From JAKFEW01 sp036675505 (GTDB lineage: Bacteria > Cyanobacteriota > Sericytochromatia > S15B-MN24 > JAQBPE01): 64,000 nucleotides of DNA. A program made the position numbers and the translations under genes. Shown piece by piece: positions 1 through 8,502 of the stretch. A model generated the notes under the pieces. That model was not told the origin of the DNA and made no database searches. It saw only the letters and a list, made by a program, of their open reading frames with translations. The stretch is taken from the NCBI GenBank assembly GCA_036675505.1, contig JAKFEW010000120.1, positions 38,976 through 102,975 of the forward strand, read 5' to 3'. Positions within the stretch are counted from its first letter, which is position 1, and each line of letters begins with the position of its first letter.

Positions 1-1
1 C

Positions 2-439
2 GACAAGGCCAACCTGCTCATCTGCCAGACCGCGAAGGGCTATGGCCCGGGCCCCAGGCTAATCGCCCGCGTGAACGACGCCAAGAACACGGCGGCCTTC
101 GCCGAGAGCGGCATCGAGACGCTCACGCTCGCGGATGCCGCGGTGACGACGCTCGCCAGCATGGTGGTTCGTCCGACCACACTGCCGCTTCTCGGGCTGG
201 GGGGCGGCAGCTACCCGGAAACGATCGTCGAGGTGCAACTCGGCAACGAGCAATTCGTCGGACGTGCCCTGCGTGAGCTCGATTTGCCCACGGCCTGCCT
301 CGTCGCGCTCGTGAAGCGGCGGGGCGAGGTATCCATTCCGGACGGCCAGACGACCCTGGCCGCCGGGGATACGCTCACGCTCATCGGTGAGCGAGAGGCG
401 GTCGAGCAGCTGCGGACGACGCTCGAGAGCGACGTCTGA
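2..439 (+). CDS. TrkA-type potassium channel/uptake regulator, C-terminal part (5' truncated)
   Basis: The frame is open to the left edge, so only the last 145 residues are seen. The first part ends a TrkA-N (RCK) nucleotide-binding domain (AKGYG..RLIARVNDAKN). The rest is a TrkA-C domain, roughly the last 80 residues, with the usual beta-rich 'VQLGNEQFVGRALREL ... AAGDTLTLIGE' pattern. Such proteins are cytoplasmic gating subunits of Trk/Ktr K+ transporters or RCK channels and bind NAD(H), ATP or c-di-AMP. The membrane partner would lie outside the window. Confidence 0.85.
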   Translation, partial: DKANLLICQTAKGYGPGPRLIARVNDAKNTAAFAESGIETLTLADAAVTTLASMVVRPTTLPLLGLGGGSYPETIVEVQLGNEQFVGRALRELDLPTACLVALVKRRGEVSIPDGQTTLAAGDTLTLIGEREAVEQLRTTLESDV

Positions 440-497
440 GCCTGCGCGAGGCTCTGACGTCGCGTCCTTTCGGGCGCCTACGCCGGGCTTCTGGTGG

Positions 498-2081
498 CTA
501 CGTGGGCGCGACGACGAGCTTGCCCGGCAGCACGAGCCGCTGGCCCGGATTGATCCGGGTCGGGTAACGCACGACGTGGCGGTTCGCCAGCCACAACTCC
601 CGCCACTTGTGGCGGCTGCCGAGGTGCGCGGCTGCGATGGCCGAGAGCGAATCGCCGGGGCGAACGACATACGTGCTCCCCGCGGCTGACAGGCTGGTCT
701 GGCCCTTGGCGGTCGGGACGGCCGGGACGGCAGTCGCGATCGAGACGGCCGGGACGGCAGTCGAGACAGGGACGGCCGGAATGGCGGCCTGGACAGGGGC
801 GGCCGGGCGAGCAGGTGTGACGTGGGCGGCCGGGCGAGCAGGCGCAACGCGGGCGGCCGCGCCAGGAGGCGTAATGGGGACGACGGTCACGGGGCCCATA
901 GCGGGGATCCGTAGCTCCATATCTACAGCCAGCCGATGGGGGTTGGCGATGCGGTCGCGGTTGGCGGTCAGGAGCTGCGGCCAACGCAACGCGCTGCCTA
1001 GCATGCGATCCGCGATGGTGCCGAGCGTGTCGCCGGACCGCACGACGTAGACGTTCTCACGCGCCGCGCGGAGCGGGCGATCGGGCTGCGCTTTCGCGCG
1101 ATCGTACGTCTTCGCGAGCCGGTCCTCGACCGCCACCGCGATGGCCGGTAACACGGCCGCGACCTCGGTCGTCGTGGCCGCGACCTCGGTGGCCTTTGCC
1201 ACCGCCGTTGCCGTGACCTTGTTCGCCGCAGCCACCACCTCTACAGTCGTCACCACGCGCGGCGGAGGCGCGGGGCGTACGGCGTGACGCACCTTGAACG
1301 TGGCGGGAATCGGTTTGGCCGGCATGGCGACCGACGCGGCGACGTGCCGGGTCACGTTCGCCTGGCGCGCCGGCCGCTTCGCGCCGGTGGGGCGCGCCGG
1401 CCGCGGGGGGAGCGTGAGATCCGCCGGAACGCGCGGCGGACGCGAATCGTAACCCGGCGGAAGCACCTCCACGGCGGGCGGGCGGTGCTCCGCCAGCTGG
1501 GCCATACGCTCCATCTTGATCACCTGGCCGGCCGCCAATTCGTGAACTTCGACCACGGTGAGGCGGTAGACCTCGTGCTCGAGGATCAGGACAGGTTCCA
1601 ACAGCGCCTCGGCGGGGACCATCGCACGGCCGTTCTCATCGGTGAAGGAGACGAGATCGTCGTTCGGGGCGCGCACCAGCGCGAACGCGATCGGCTGGCC
1701 GGTCGCGGCATCCACCACCGAAACCGCGATCACGGCCCGCGTCGCCGCCCGGCTTTCAGGCGGGAACTCGGGCGCCGCGGCGGCCGGCGCGATCGGCGCG
1801 ATCGCCTGGGCCGAGACGACCAGCGCCACGACCGCCGCGGCGCGCGTCGCGATCGACGAACGGGGCTTCGACGGGCGCCGGCGAACCCGGACCATGCGGT
1901 CGGCCATCAGGCGCTGCAAGTCCACGCAGGTCTCGTCGTCGAGCGCCGCGAGGCCCTGCACGATCACCGGCACCACGGTCGGCCGCCGGTCGATGAGGCG
2001 CGTCAAATAGCGCAGCTCGGCGCCCAGCGAGTCGTCGGTATCGGCGCAGTACGGGTGAAAGTTACAACCAGCGTCGGACAT
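498..2081 (-). CDS. Membrane-anchored LysM protein with two LysM domains
   Basis: 527 residues. I chose the ATG at 2081 because a clear AGGAG lies about 8 nt upstream; the frame stays open further upstream without support. The N-terminus is cytoplasmic-looking, followed by a basic stretch and one hydrophobic segment (about residues 77-100). A carboxypeptidase-regulatory-like beta domain ('SVVDAATGQPIAFALV') and a long Pro/Ala/Val-rich linker follow. Two LysM domains (YVVRSGDTL... and YVVRPGDSL...) close the protein, separated by another low-complexity linker. LysM binds peptidoglycan, so this is probably an inner-membrane protein reaching the cell wall. No catalytic domain is visible. It is divergent from the gene at 2293. 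Confidence 0.8.
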   Translation of the reverse strand: MSDAGCNFHPYCADTDDSLGAELRYLTRLIDRRPTVVPVIVQGLAALDDETCVDLQRLMADRMVRVRRRPSKPRSSIATRAAAVVALVVSAQAIAPIAPAAAAPEFPPESRAATRAVIAVSVVDAATGQPIAFALVRAPNDDLVSFTDENGRAMVPAEALLEPVLILEHEVYRLTVVEVHELAAGQVIKMERMAQLAEHRPPAVEVLPPGYDSRPPRVPADLTLPPRPARPTGAKRPARQANVTRHVAASVAMPAKPIPATFKVRHAVRPAPPPRVVTTVEVVAAANKVTATAVAKATEVAATTTEVAAVLPAIAVAVEDRLAKTYDRAKAQPDRPLRAARENVYVVRSGDTLGTIADRMLGSALRWPQLLTANRDRIANPHRLAVDMELRIPAMGPVTVVPITPPGAAARVAPARPAAHVTPARPAAPVQAAIPAVPVSTAVPAVSIATAVPAVPTAKGQTSLSAAGSTYVVRPGDSLSAIAAAHLGSRHKWRELWLANRHVVRYPTRINPGQRLVLPGKLVVAPT

Positions 2082-2292
2082 CGTGGCGCTCCTGTCGCAG
2101 GCCCGAGGCGCCTTTGCGGGCATCTGGGCGTAGATCGTGGCCAGCATTATGACACCCTGGCCGCCGCCTGGCGGTGAGATTCGCACGCTCGACATCGGGG
2201 CCTGCTGGCACCGCGGGCCCTGTCGACCGTTGCCGCGGCAGGGCCCGAGAACTATGGTTGAGGCGCAGGCGCTTCGCCGGAAGGAGGCCCCG

Positions 2293-3198
2293 ATGATCGC
2301 AAGGTGGGGAGTGCTTCTGGCGCTCGCGGGGTGGCTGGGGATGCCCGTGGTCGCCCGCGCGGCCTCGTTGATGGAGATGCACGACGTCGCGTTCCGGTTC
2401 TCGGACGCCGTGATCGTGGGGATCGACAACCTGCGTGGCGTGCTGCTGCCCGCGCGGGCGGGAGCCGTCCCGAACTTCGACCGTCCCGACTCGATGGTCA
2501 TCCGCATATCGGCCGCCCGCGTCACGATGGGCGACGGCACCCTCACGTGGCTGCTCAACCACCGCGCGTTCGCGTACCCGGGCTCGCCGCTGAGCGAGAT
2601 CCGGGTAACCTCCACGCCAGGCCGGGTCAAGGTCCAGGCCCGGCTGAAGAAGGGGATCGCAGTCGGCGTCGAGCTGGAGGGCACGCTGGCGGCTCATCAG
2701 GGCAAGATCGCGCTCACGCCGACGTCGATCAAGGCGAACGGCGTCGCGGTGCGCGGGCTGCTCGACCTCCTCGGCATCGAGCTCGCGGAGCTGATCCAGG
2801 TCCGGACCGAGCGGGGCGTGGCGATCGCCGGCGATCGCCTGATCCTCGACCCGCAGCGCCTGTTGCCGCCCCCGCGCATCGAGGGCGCCGTCACGGCGGC
2901 CACAGCCGAGTCCGGGCGCGTGCGGCTCTCCTTCGGCTCGGGCGTGGCGGCCCGTCCCTTACGGCCGGCCGCGGCGGGCGGCTACCTGTATTTCCGAGGC
3001 GGGGCGCTGCGGTTCGGCAAGCTCACGATGCACGACGCCGACCTGGAGATGCGCGACGGCGACGCCGATCGGTTCCACTTCTACCTCGCGCGCTACGCCC
3101 GCCAGCTGGTGGCCGGGACCGCGCGGGTGCGGCCGAACGGCGGGCTTCTCGTGACGGTCCCGGATTTCGATCGGCTGGCGAAGCCCAAGCGACCCTGA
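2293..3198 (+). CDS. Secreted hypothetical protein, possibly lipid-binding (DUF2993/LmeA-like)
   Basis: 301 residues. AAGGAGG sits 5 nt before this ATG, which decides the start. A Sec signal peptide ending near ARA (residues 1-23) is followed by an all-beta pattern with 'IRISAARVTMGDGTLTWLLN' and 'VELEGTLAAHQGKIALTP...IKANG'. This resembles the tubular lipid-binding folds of DUF2993/LmeA proteins, in which substrate-proximal strands are followed by a helix named by residues like VRGLLDLLGIEL. The resemblance is only by eye, so function is unassigned. The protein should be periplasmic. It stands alone, divergent from the LysM gene. Confidence 0.7.
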   Translation: MIARWGVLLALAGWLGMPVVARAASLMEMHDVAFRFSDAVIVGIDNLRGVLLPARAGAVPNFDRPDSMVIRISAARVTMGDGTLTWLLNHRAFAYPGSPLSEIRVTSTPGRVKVQARLKKGIAVGVELEGTLAAHQGKIALTPTSIKANGVAVRGLLDLLGIELAELIQVRTERGVAIAGDRLILDPQRLLPPPRIEGAVTAATAESGRVRLSFGSGVAARPLRPAAAGGYLYFRGGALRFGKLTMHDADLEMRDGDADRFHFYLARYARQLVAGTARVRPNGGLLVTVPDFDRLAKPKRP

Positions 3199-3233
3199 GC
3201 CGCGTGGACCTCCGCCGGAAATCCCCAAATCCG

Positions 3234-3245
3234 TTAATCGACGTT
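3234..3245 (+). promoter_or_regulatory. Motif TTAATCGACGTT upstream of the proline-rich gene
   Basis: This 12-mer lies 104 nt before the start at 3350. An 11/12 match (TTAAGCGACGTT) occurs at 45218-45229, 113 nt before the start of the polyproline/papain-like gene at 45343. The comparable distances and the relatedness of the products suggest a shared promoter or operator element. No regulator is identified, and two copies are weak evidence. Confidence 0.3.
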
Positions 3246-3349
3246 TGAGGTAACTTCCCCTCGATCTCGCCGAAACGTGGTTTAGAAGGCCCGGTAGCGG
3301 GGCCATGTGACATGATGAGTGCCCTGACGCTCTTTAGGAGTGATTGAAG

Positions 3350-4435
3350 ATGCAAAACCCGATCGGCGGACCGAACCCCTTCGTTGGCCCCCCGAAGCCG
3401 CCCGCATTCTCGTTCAAAGACCTGCTCAAGGAAGTCGGCAGCGCAGCACTCGAAAACCTCGCCAGGCCCAAGGAGTCTCAGGGATCGAGCACCTCGCCGG
3501 CCGGGGGCCCCGCAGGCGGGTTCGCGCCTGACCAGAGCTCCGCCGTGGGCACGATCGACCGCCCCACCGACATCGGCGCGCCCATCGGCGCGCCGCCGCC
3601 GACGAGCCTCGCAGGCAAGATCGGCCAGATCGCCGCCAAGCTCCTCGGCAAGCCACTGAGCCCGACTTCAGAGATGAACCTCGCGATGAGCCTCGCCGGC
3701 GGCGCGGGCCCGGCCGCCGCGATCTCGTCGCTGGTGCGGACCCCCGAAATCGCCCAGGGCCTCGCGTCCAAGGCGCTGAGCCTGGTGAAGAGCGGCAAGG
3801 TCAGCCAGTTCCTGAAGGGTGGCCTCAAGGCGAATTTCATCATGGCCGGGGCCGCCTTGAAGCCTGGCGGCATCTTCGGTGCGCTCAAGTCGCTCAAGAA
3901 CTTGTTCAAGAAGCCCAGCGTCGCGAAATTGCCGACCGGCAACGGCCAGCCGCCGGCGAGTGGGACTGCGCCGCCGGCCGCCGGGGCGCCGCCGGTCGCC
4001 GGGGCGCCGAAACCGCTCACGCCGATGACCACCGTGCCGGAGCGGGTGGAGTACAAGAACTGCAAGATCGACATCTCCGATCCCGAGAAGGCCGTCGTGG
4101 CGGCCGCGACCTGGGTGCGTGAGAACTATGGCGAGACCTTCGACAAGTACAACAAGGGCATCTACAACAAGGACGGCACGATCAACAAGCAGGCGGAGCG
4201 GAAGAACGGGCATGAGCTCTCGACCCATGTGATCGGCGTCCTGCGCGCCAACGGGATGGACGTGCAGCGCCTCGTTCGCCACCCGGACCAGGAGGTCGGC
4301 AACCCCGGCCGGTACGTCAACGACGCGCTGGTCCTGCCCGACGGCCGGAACATCGACTTCTACGGCGGCGGCGACAACACGCCCCAATTCCACGACCTCG
4401 GCTACGAGGCCCGCAAGGCCCAGCTGCCCGAGTAG
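3350..4435 (+). CDS. Proline-rich protein with a variable-type C-terminal domain, candidate exported effector
   Basis: 361 residues; the start is the ATG 9 nt after TAGGAG. The N-terminal half is Pro/Gly/Ala-rich with amphipathic segments (LAGKIGQIAAKLLGK; ASKALSLVKSGKVSQFL) and no signal peptide. A second proline-rich hinge (about residues 195-228) leads into a compact C-terminal domain of about 130 residues. That domain has 'YKNCKIDISDPEKAV', 'NGHELSTHVIGVL' and 'LPDGRNIDFYGGG'. I do not recognise the domain. A 111-bp copy of its 3' end lies at 38326-38436. A linker plus a separable C-terminal domain recalls polymorphic toxins or secreted effectors, but no immunity gene is evident and the adjacent gene is a convergent SH3 protein. 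Confidence 0.75.
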   Translation: MQNPIGGPNPFVGPPKPPAFSFKDLLKEVGSAALENLARPKESQGSSTSPAGGPAGGFAPDQSSAVGTIDRPTDIGAPIGAPPPTSLAGKIGQIAAKLLGKPLSPTSEMNLAMSLAGGAGPAAAISSLVRTPEIAQGLASKALSLVKSGKVSQFLKGGLKANFIMAGAALKPGGIFGALKSLKNLFKKPSVAKLPTGNGQPPASGTAPPAAGAPPVAGAPKPLTPMTTVPERVEYKNCKIDISDPEKAVVAAATWVRENYGETFDKYNKGIYNKDGTINKQAERKNGHELSTHVIGVLRANGMDVQRLVRHPDQEVGNPGRYVNDALVLPDGRNIDFYGGGDNTPQFHDLGYEARKAQLPE

Positions 4436-4437
4436 CC

Positions 4438-5025
4438 CTATTTCGCCGTGGTCGAGCCTGCGGCCTGTTCGATCCAGCCCACCTTGCCCTGGGGGGTCTT
4501 CACCTTGAAGAAGCCGCCCATCGAGTTGAGGTGATCGACCTTCTGGCCGGCCGAGAGCTTGCCGACCGAAGGCGCCTTCTTGTTCGGGAACAGGTAGACC
4601 GGCGTCGCGGCCTTCGCGGTCACGATGCCCATCACGCTCGCGCCGGCAGGCTTGAGCGCAATCTTGCCACGCGCCACAGCGTAGCGAATCACGTACCCCT
4701 GCCGCCTGTCTGCGGTCTCGACCTTGTAGTAGCCGCCCTCTTCGCCGAGCTTCTTCAAGTGGGTGCCCTTCACCATGTTGGCGATCGGCTTGCCGCCGGC
4801 CTTTGGCGAGGGCAGGAGCGACGTCTTGCCGATCGCCACCGTGAGCGCGTCCGCGTTGGTCAGGCCCTTGTAGTCGATGGCCGGCAAGTCGGGGATGTTC
4901 ACCTCGACGGGCGCGGGGCCTGCTTCATGGCCCTGGTGGACCCGCACGCGCGCGGCCTCCGCGCTCGGGGCGAGGGTCGCGCCGACCACCGCCAAAGCCG
5001 CCATCACGGCCCAAACTGGCTGCAT
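4438..5025 (-). CDS. Secreted protein with two bacterial SH3-like domains
   Basis: 195 residues. GAAAGGTGG lies 8 nt before the ATG at 5025, which is preferred over the GTG at 5037 that overlaps this RBS. Signal peptide about residues 1-24 (..LAPSAEA-ARV). Two SH3b repeats follow: 'LLPSPKAGGKPIANMVKGTH...GYYKVETADRRQGYV' and 'YLFPNKKAPSVGKLSAGQKV...GFFKVKTPQGKVGWIE'. SH3b domains usually bind cell-wall peptides. It converges on the proline-rich gene with only 2 bp between the stop codons. Confidence 0.8.
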   Translation of the reverse strand: MQPVWAVMAALAVVGATLAPSAEAARVRVHQGHEAGPAPVEVNIPDLPAIDYKGLTNADALTVAIGKTSLLPSPKAGGKPIANMVKGTHLKKLGEEGGYYKVETADRRQGYVIRYAVARGKIALKPAGASVMGIVTAKAATPVYLFPNKKAPSVGKLSAGQKVDHLNSMGGFFKVKTPQGKVGWIEQAAGSTTAK

Positions 5026-5186
5026 AACGATTGCCACCTTTCAAGTCATTCGCGGAGGGGACGAGCGCTCATCTTAATGCATTCCGGCCACTCGGGCGAT
5101 CGCCAAGGACACGACATGGCGTTGTGCCGCGGCGCGGCGGCGTGGCAAAAATGGAACTGGCCTCATTCGCAGAGAGGTGGTTCCCC

Positions 5187-6047
5187 ATGTCAGGTGACCG
5201 CAGCCCCAATTACCCGTTCATCAGCCTGGCCGACGCGGTCGGGCGCGTGAAGCTGATTTACGAGCGAGAGCGCCAGCACGCGGCCGACAAGCTCGTGATG
5301 GCGAAGGCCTTGGGCTATGGCTCGCTCAACGGGCTGTCTCGCAGCGTCCTCTCGGCGCTCGTGAAATACGGCCTGTTGATCGAGGAAGGCGACCAGCTCA
5401 AGGTCGGCCCGAGCACCCTCGACGTGCTCCTGCACGCGCCGGGGTCGCCGGAGCGGGTGGCGGCGCTCCAGCGCGCGGCGTTTCAGCCGCCGCTCTTCTC
5501 GGAGCTGCGGGCCACGTTCGACAACTCGCTGCCCTCCGACGACAACCTGCGCGCCGTCCTGGTCAAGAAGGGCTTCAACCCGAACACCGTGAGCAACGTG
5601 ATCCGGTCGTACCGAGACACCGTGCTCTACGTGAACCAGGAGGTCGCCCAGGCCCCGGAAGCGGCCGAGGCGCCGCCCGCCGCGGGTGCGACCCCGACCA
5701 AGGTGCCGGGCGCCGTCACGCTGTTTCCGCCAGCCGCCGCGGCAGCGCCCCGGAGCCTGGAGCTCGCCTTCAACCTGGCGCCCGGCCGCCACGCGCGGCT
5801 CATCTTGACCGGCGACGTGACGCGCGCCGAGATCGAGAAGCTGCAACGGTTCCTCGACCTGAGCCACGATACGTTCCCTGTCGACGAGGTCATCGACGAC
5901 ACCGGCGCCGATCGCGATTCGACACAACTGGCGCTGTTCGAAGGCCCCGCTTACCTTTCCGACGACGTCGCCGCCCGCGAGAGCATCAGCCGGGAGAGCA
6001 AGCAGAGCTTCGAAAACCGCAAGCGCACCGGCCTGCACCGCGGATAG
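5187..6047 (+). CDS. Hypothetical protein with a winged-helix-like N-terminal region
   Basis: 286 residues, starting at the ATG behind GAGAGGTGG. Residues 1-75 (ISLADAVGRVKLIYERE..., then GYGSLNGLSRSVLSALVKYGLL) look like a helix-turn-helix/winged-helix unit that pairs a recognition helix with a short wing 'IEEGDQLKVGP'. The middle is helical ('FNPNTVSNVIRSYRDTV'), an Ala/Pro linker follows, and a small domain has 'GRHARLILTGDVTRAEIEKLQRFLDL'. No signal peptide or membrane segment. Possibly a cytoplasmic DNA-binding protein; the family is not recognised. Upstream, 161 nt separate it from the divergent SH3 gene. Confidence 0.7.
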   Translation: MSGDRSPNYPFISLADAVGRVKLIYERERQHAADKLVMAKALGYGSLNGLSRSVLSALVKYGLLIEEGDQLKVGPSTLDVLLHAPGSPERVAALQRAAFQPPLFSELRATFDNSLPSDDNLRAVLVKKGFNPNTVSNVIRSYRDTVLYVNQEVAQAPEAAEAPPAAGATPTKVPGAVTLFPPAAAAAPRSLELAFNLAPGRHARLILTGDVTRAEIEKLQRFLDLSHDTFPVDEVIDDTGADRDSTQLALFEGPAYLSDDVAARESISRESKQSFENRKRTGLHRG

Positions 6048-6062
6048 TCAAGGGGGTTGGCT

Positions 6063-7067
6063 TCAGCGCTTGGCCTGGAACTCGTAGGCCAGGTACCGCG
6101 CGCCCTGCTTCGGCTCGGCCACCTGGTTCGTGCCGGGGCCCACGCGCCACGCGAACGGGTAGGTACGGAACGTGCTGCCGGTCAAGGCGCCCGGCAGGCC
6201 GAAGGTGATCCGCGTGAGCTTGGCGGTGCTGGCGCCGCCCGCCGCGCCGAGCTGGAAGCCACGCTTGACCACCTGGCCGACGCTCACGCCGATTTTCTTG
6301 GGGTTCAGGTTGTGGTAGTGCGCCAGCGTGCCGTCGTCGTGGCGGACGAACACCCAGCCGCCCGCTTCCGGGCTCTTGTCGTTGGGAACGTACTTCGCCT
6401 TGGCCTTGGTATCCCAGATGGCCACCACCCGGCCCTCGCGTGAGCTGAGGATCGGCGTGCCGAAGGGCAGCTCGACGTCCACGCGGTACTGGCCCGCGCC
6501 ATTGTTACCGCCGCTGTTCCACCCCTGCGCCACGCGGCCCGTGGTGCCGGCCGGCCAGGGGAGGGCGTAGGCGTAAGCGCCGTCGATCGCCACGTTCGGC
6601 ACCCCGGGCTGGTAGCGCAGCCACCACTTCCAGCGCGGCGAGACCGCGCCGGGGTTGGCCTTCCACGTGCCGAGCTTGGTCCAACCCTGCGCATCGGCCG
6701 GCAACGGCAAGACCTGAGTCATCGGGAAGTCGCCGGCTACCATGTTCGTGAGCTTGATCCCGAAGTCGGTGGTCAGCGCCATGTGAGTCTGGTTCTTGGC
6801 CCAGAAGCCATAATCCGCACCATCCTGGCGCACCTCCCACTTGAGGTAGCCGGCGGTGAACAGAATCTCGAGCTTGCCCTGGTCGATCACCTGGCCCTTG
6901 CCCGGGTCGGGCTTGGGCGCCGCGGCCAGCAGGCCGAAGTGCGGCGCCGTCACCTCCGCCAGAGGCGCGGGCCCAGGCGTGGGCGGCTCGACCTGCTGGG
7001 GCAGCGCCCGGCCGGCGCAGCCGGTGGTGAGCATCGTGAGGGTGATCGTCAGCATGCACCGAATCAT
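6063..7067 (-). CDS. M23 peptidase-like lipoprotein, probably catalytically inactive
   Basis: 334 residues. The ATG at 7067 follows AAGGAG and begins a lipoprotein signal (lipobox LTTGC, Cys17). A beta-rich N-terminal domain precedes a C-terminal lysostaphin (M23/LytM) fold with 'YRVDVELPFGTPILSSREGR' and 'VFVRHDDGTLAHYHNL'. The protein closely parallels the intact M23 protein at 56981-57892. The zinc ligands are lost: no His precedes the VDV aspartate, and the HxH motif is replaced by RIT in 'KLTRITFGL'. Degenerate LytM proteins such as EnvC act as amidase activators, so a regulatory envelope role is plausible but inferred. Confidence 0.8.
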   Translation of the reverse strand: MIRCMLTITLTMLTTGCAGRALPQQVEPPTPGPAPLAEVTAPHFGLLAAAPKPDPGKGQVIDQGKLEILFTAGYLKWEVRQDGADYGFWAKNQTHMALTTDFGIKLTNMVAGDFPMTQVLPLPADAQGWTKLGTWKANPGAVSPRWKWWLRYQPGVPNVAIDGAYAYALPWPAGTTGRVAQGWNSGGNNGAGQYRVDVELPFGTPILSSREGRVVAIWDTKAKAKYVPNDKSPEAGGWVFVRHDDGTLAHYHNLNPKKIGVSVGQVVKRGFQLGAAGGASTAKLTRITFGLPGALTGSTFRTYPFAWRVGPGTNQVAEPKQGARYLAYEFQAKR

Positions 7068-7278
7068 GGGGGATCTCCTTTCCCTGCCGGATGGCCCAGC
7101 CTTGGGCCATCTGTGCCCATTAATGCTCGCCCGCATCACGGTCACGTAACGAAACATCGCCGCAACATCGGCTCAATCTCCCGTTCAGGCGGGCACCCAC
7201 GGCGCGGGGCTTGACCTTCTGGCGCAAGCCCCGTAGGGTCCTAGTGATGCCTGCCCCTTCCGCTTCCCGTCCACCCGC

Positions 7279-8502
7279 TTGAAGCGCCTGCTGCTCGCAG
7301 CGCTCGTCGTGCTCTCGGCCTGTCGCCCCGCCGAGACGGGCCCGCCCGTGCTCAAGCTCGCGACCTGGTTCGGCTCGAGCGAGGCCAAGGAGATGGCGCC
7401 GATCGTCGCAGCCATCAACCAGCGCCATGCCGGCGAGTTCGTCGTCGAGCTCGTCGCGATCCCGGGTGAGTACCTGACCAAGGTCGACACGATGATGGCG
7501 GGCAAGATGGCGCCCGACCTCTTTTTGCTCAGCCAGGAATACGTGGCGTCGTACGCGGCGATCGGCGCGATCACCGACCTCGACGACCGCATCCGCCGCG
7601 ACCCGGCGATCGACCTGCCCGACTACTATCCGGCCGCGCTCGAGACGGCACGCTACAACGGGCGCCTGTACGGGCTGCCCTTCGTGATGATGCCGGTCGT
7701 GCTCTATTACAACCAGGCGCTCTTCGACCAGGCCCAGGTCGCCTACCCGACCCGCGATTGGGGCTGGGCGACGTTCCGCGAAGCCGCCAGGAAGCTCACG
7801 CGCCGTGAGCCCGACGGCACGGCGATCCAGTGGGGCTTCCTGCAACACACCTGGCCCCCCTACCTCATCTGGGTCTGGCAGAACGGCGGCGACGCGCTGA
7901 GCGCGGACGGCAAGCGGCCCACGATCGACGATCCGGCGACGGTCGAGGCGCTGCGCTTCATGCGCGCGTTGGTGGTCGAGGACCGGGTCTCGCCGGGCGC
8001 CGGCACCGTCATGCAGAATGGCGCGAACGAGCTCTTCAAGTCTGGCCGCATCGCGATGTTCATGGGCGGCGCGAGCGACGACCTCGACCGCGTGCCGGGC
8101 CTGCGCGTGGGCGTCGCCGAAGTGCCGCACGGCACCCAGCGGGCGACCTTTTCGTGGATGGCGCACCTCGTCGTTTCGCCGCAGACGAAACACCCCGACC
8201 TCGCCTACACCGCCTGGCGCGAGGTCCTCGAGGGCTTCCACGGCTGGAAGATCGTGCCGCCCAGGCGCTCGCTCGCGAAACGTCTCAAGGATATCGAGCC
8301 GCGCAAGGCCGGCGCCGAGCAGGCGATCCTCGCCTCGATGGAGTATGCGCGCGGCATCCGCGGCGTCGTGGAGCAGACCGACTGGGACGCCTTCATGCTC
8401 GACCGCTTGTTGTTGCCGATGTTGGGCGGGCAAATCACCGCCGACGAGGCGGCGAAGCGCACGCAGGCCAAGCTCGAGCGCTTGTTGGAGGCGACCCCGT
8501 GA
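7279..8502 (+). CDS. Sugar ABC transporter substrate-binding lipoprotein
   Basis: 407 residues starting at TTG; no convincing RBS is seen. Lipobox LSAC (Cys15) anchors it to the membrane. The body is a family 1 extracellular solute-binding protein: 'LKLATWFGSSEAKEMAP', 'DLFLLSQEYVASYAAIGAITDL', 'GLPFVMMPVVLYYNQALFD', 'FKSGRIAMFMGGASDDL'. It delivers an oligosaccharide to the two permeases that follow with 4-bp overlaps. The GH130 genes in the same operon suggest a beta-mannoside ligand, which is an inference from context. First gene of a six-gene run to 14469. Confidence 0.88.
   Translation: MKRLLLAALVVLSACRPAETGPPVLKLATWFGSSEAKEMAPIVAAINQRHAGEFVVELVAIPGEYLTKVDTMMAGKMAPDLFLLSQEYVASYAAIGAITDLDDRIRRDPAIDLPDYYPAALETARYNGRLYGLPFVMMPVVLYYNQALFDQAQVAYPTRDWGWATFREAARKLTRREPDGTAIQWGFLQHTWPPYLIWVWQNGGDALSADGKRPTIDDPATVEALRFMRALVVEDRVSPGAGTVMQNGANELFKSGRIAMFMGGASDDLDRVPGLRVGVAEVPHGTQRATFSWMAHLVVSPQTKHPDLAYTAWREVLEGFHGWKIVPPRRSLAKRLKDIEPRKAGAEQAILASMEYARGIRGVVEQTDWDAFMLDRLLLPMLGGQITADEAAKRTQAKLERLLEATP

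Noticed and set aside
7141..7151. GTCACG/GTAACG near the sugar operon as another copy of the PHA-type element
   Set aside because: Only one GTAACG overlapping a GTCACG; the 5- and 8-nt spaced triple is absent.
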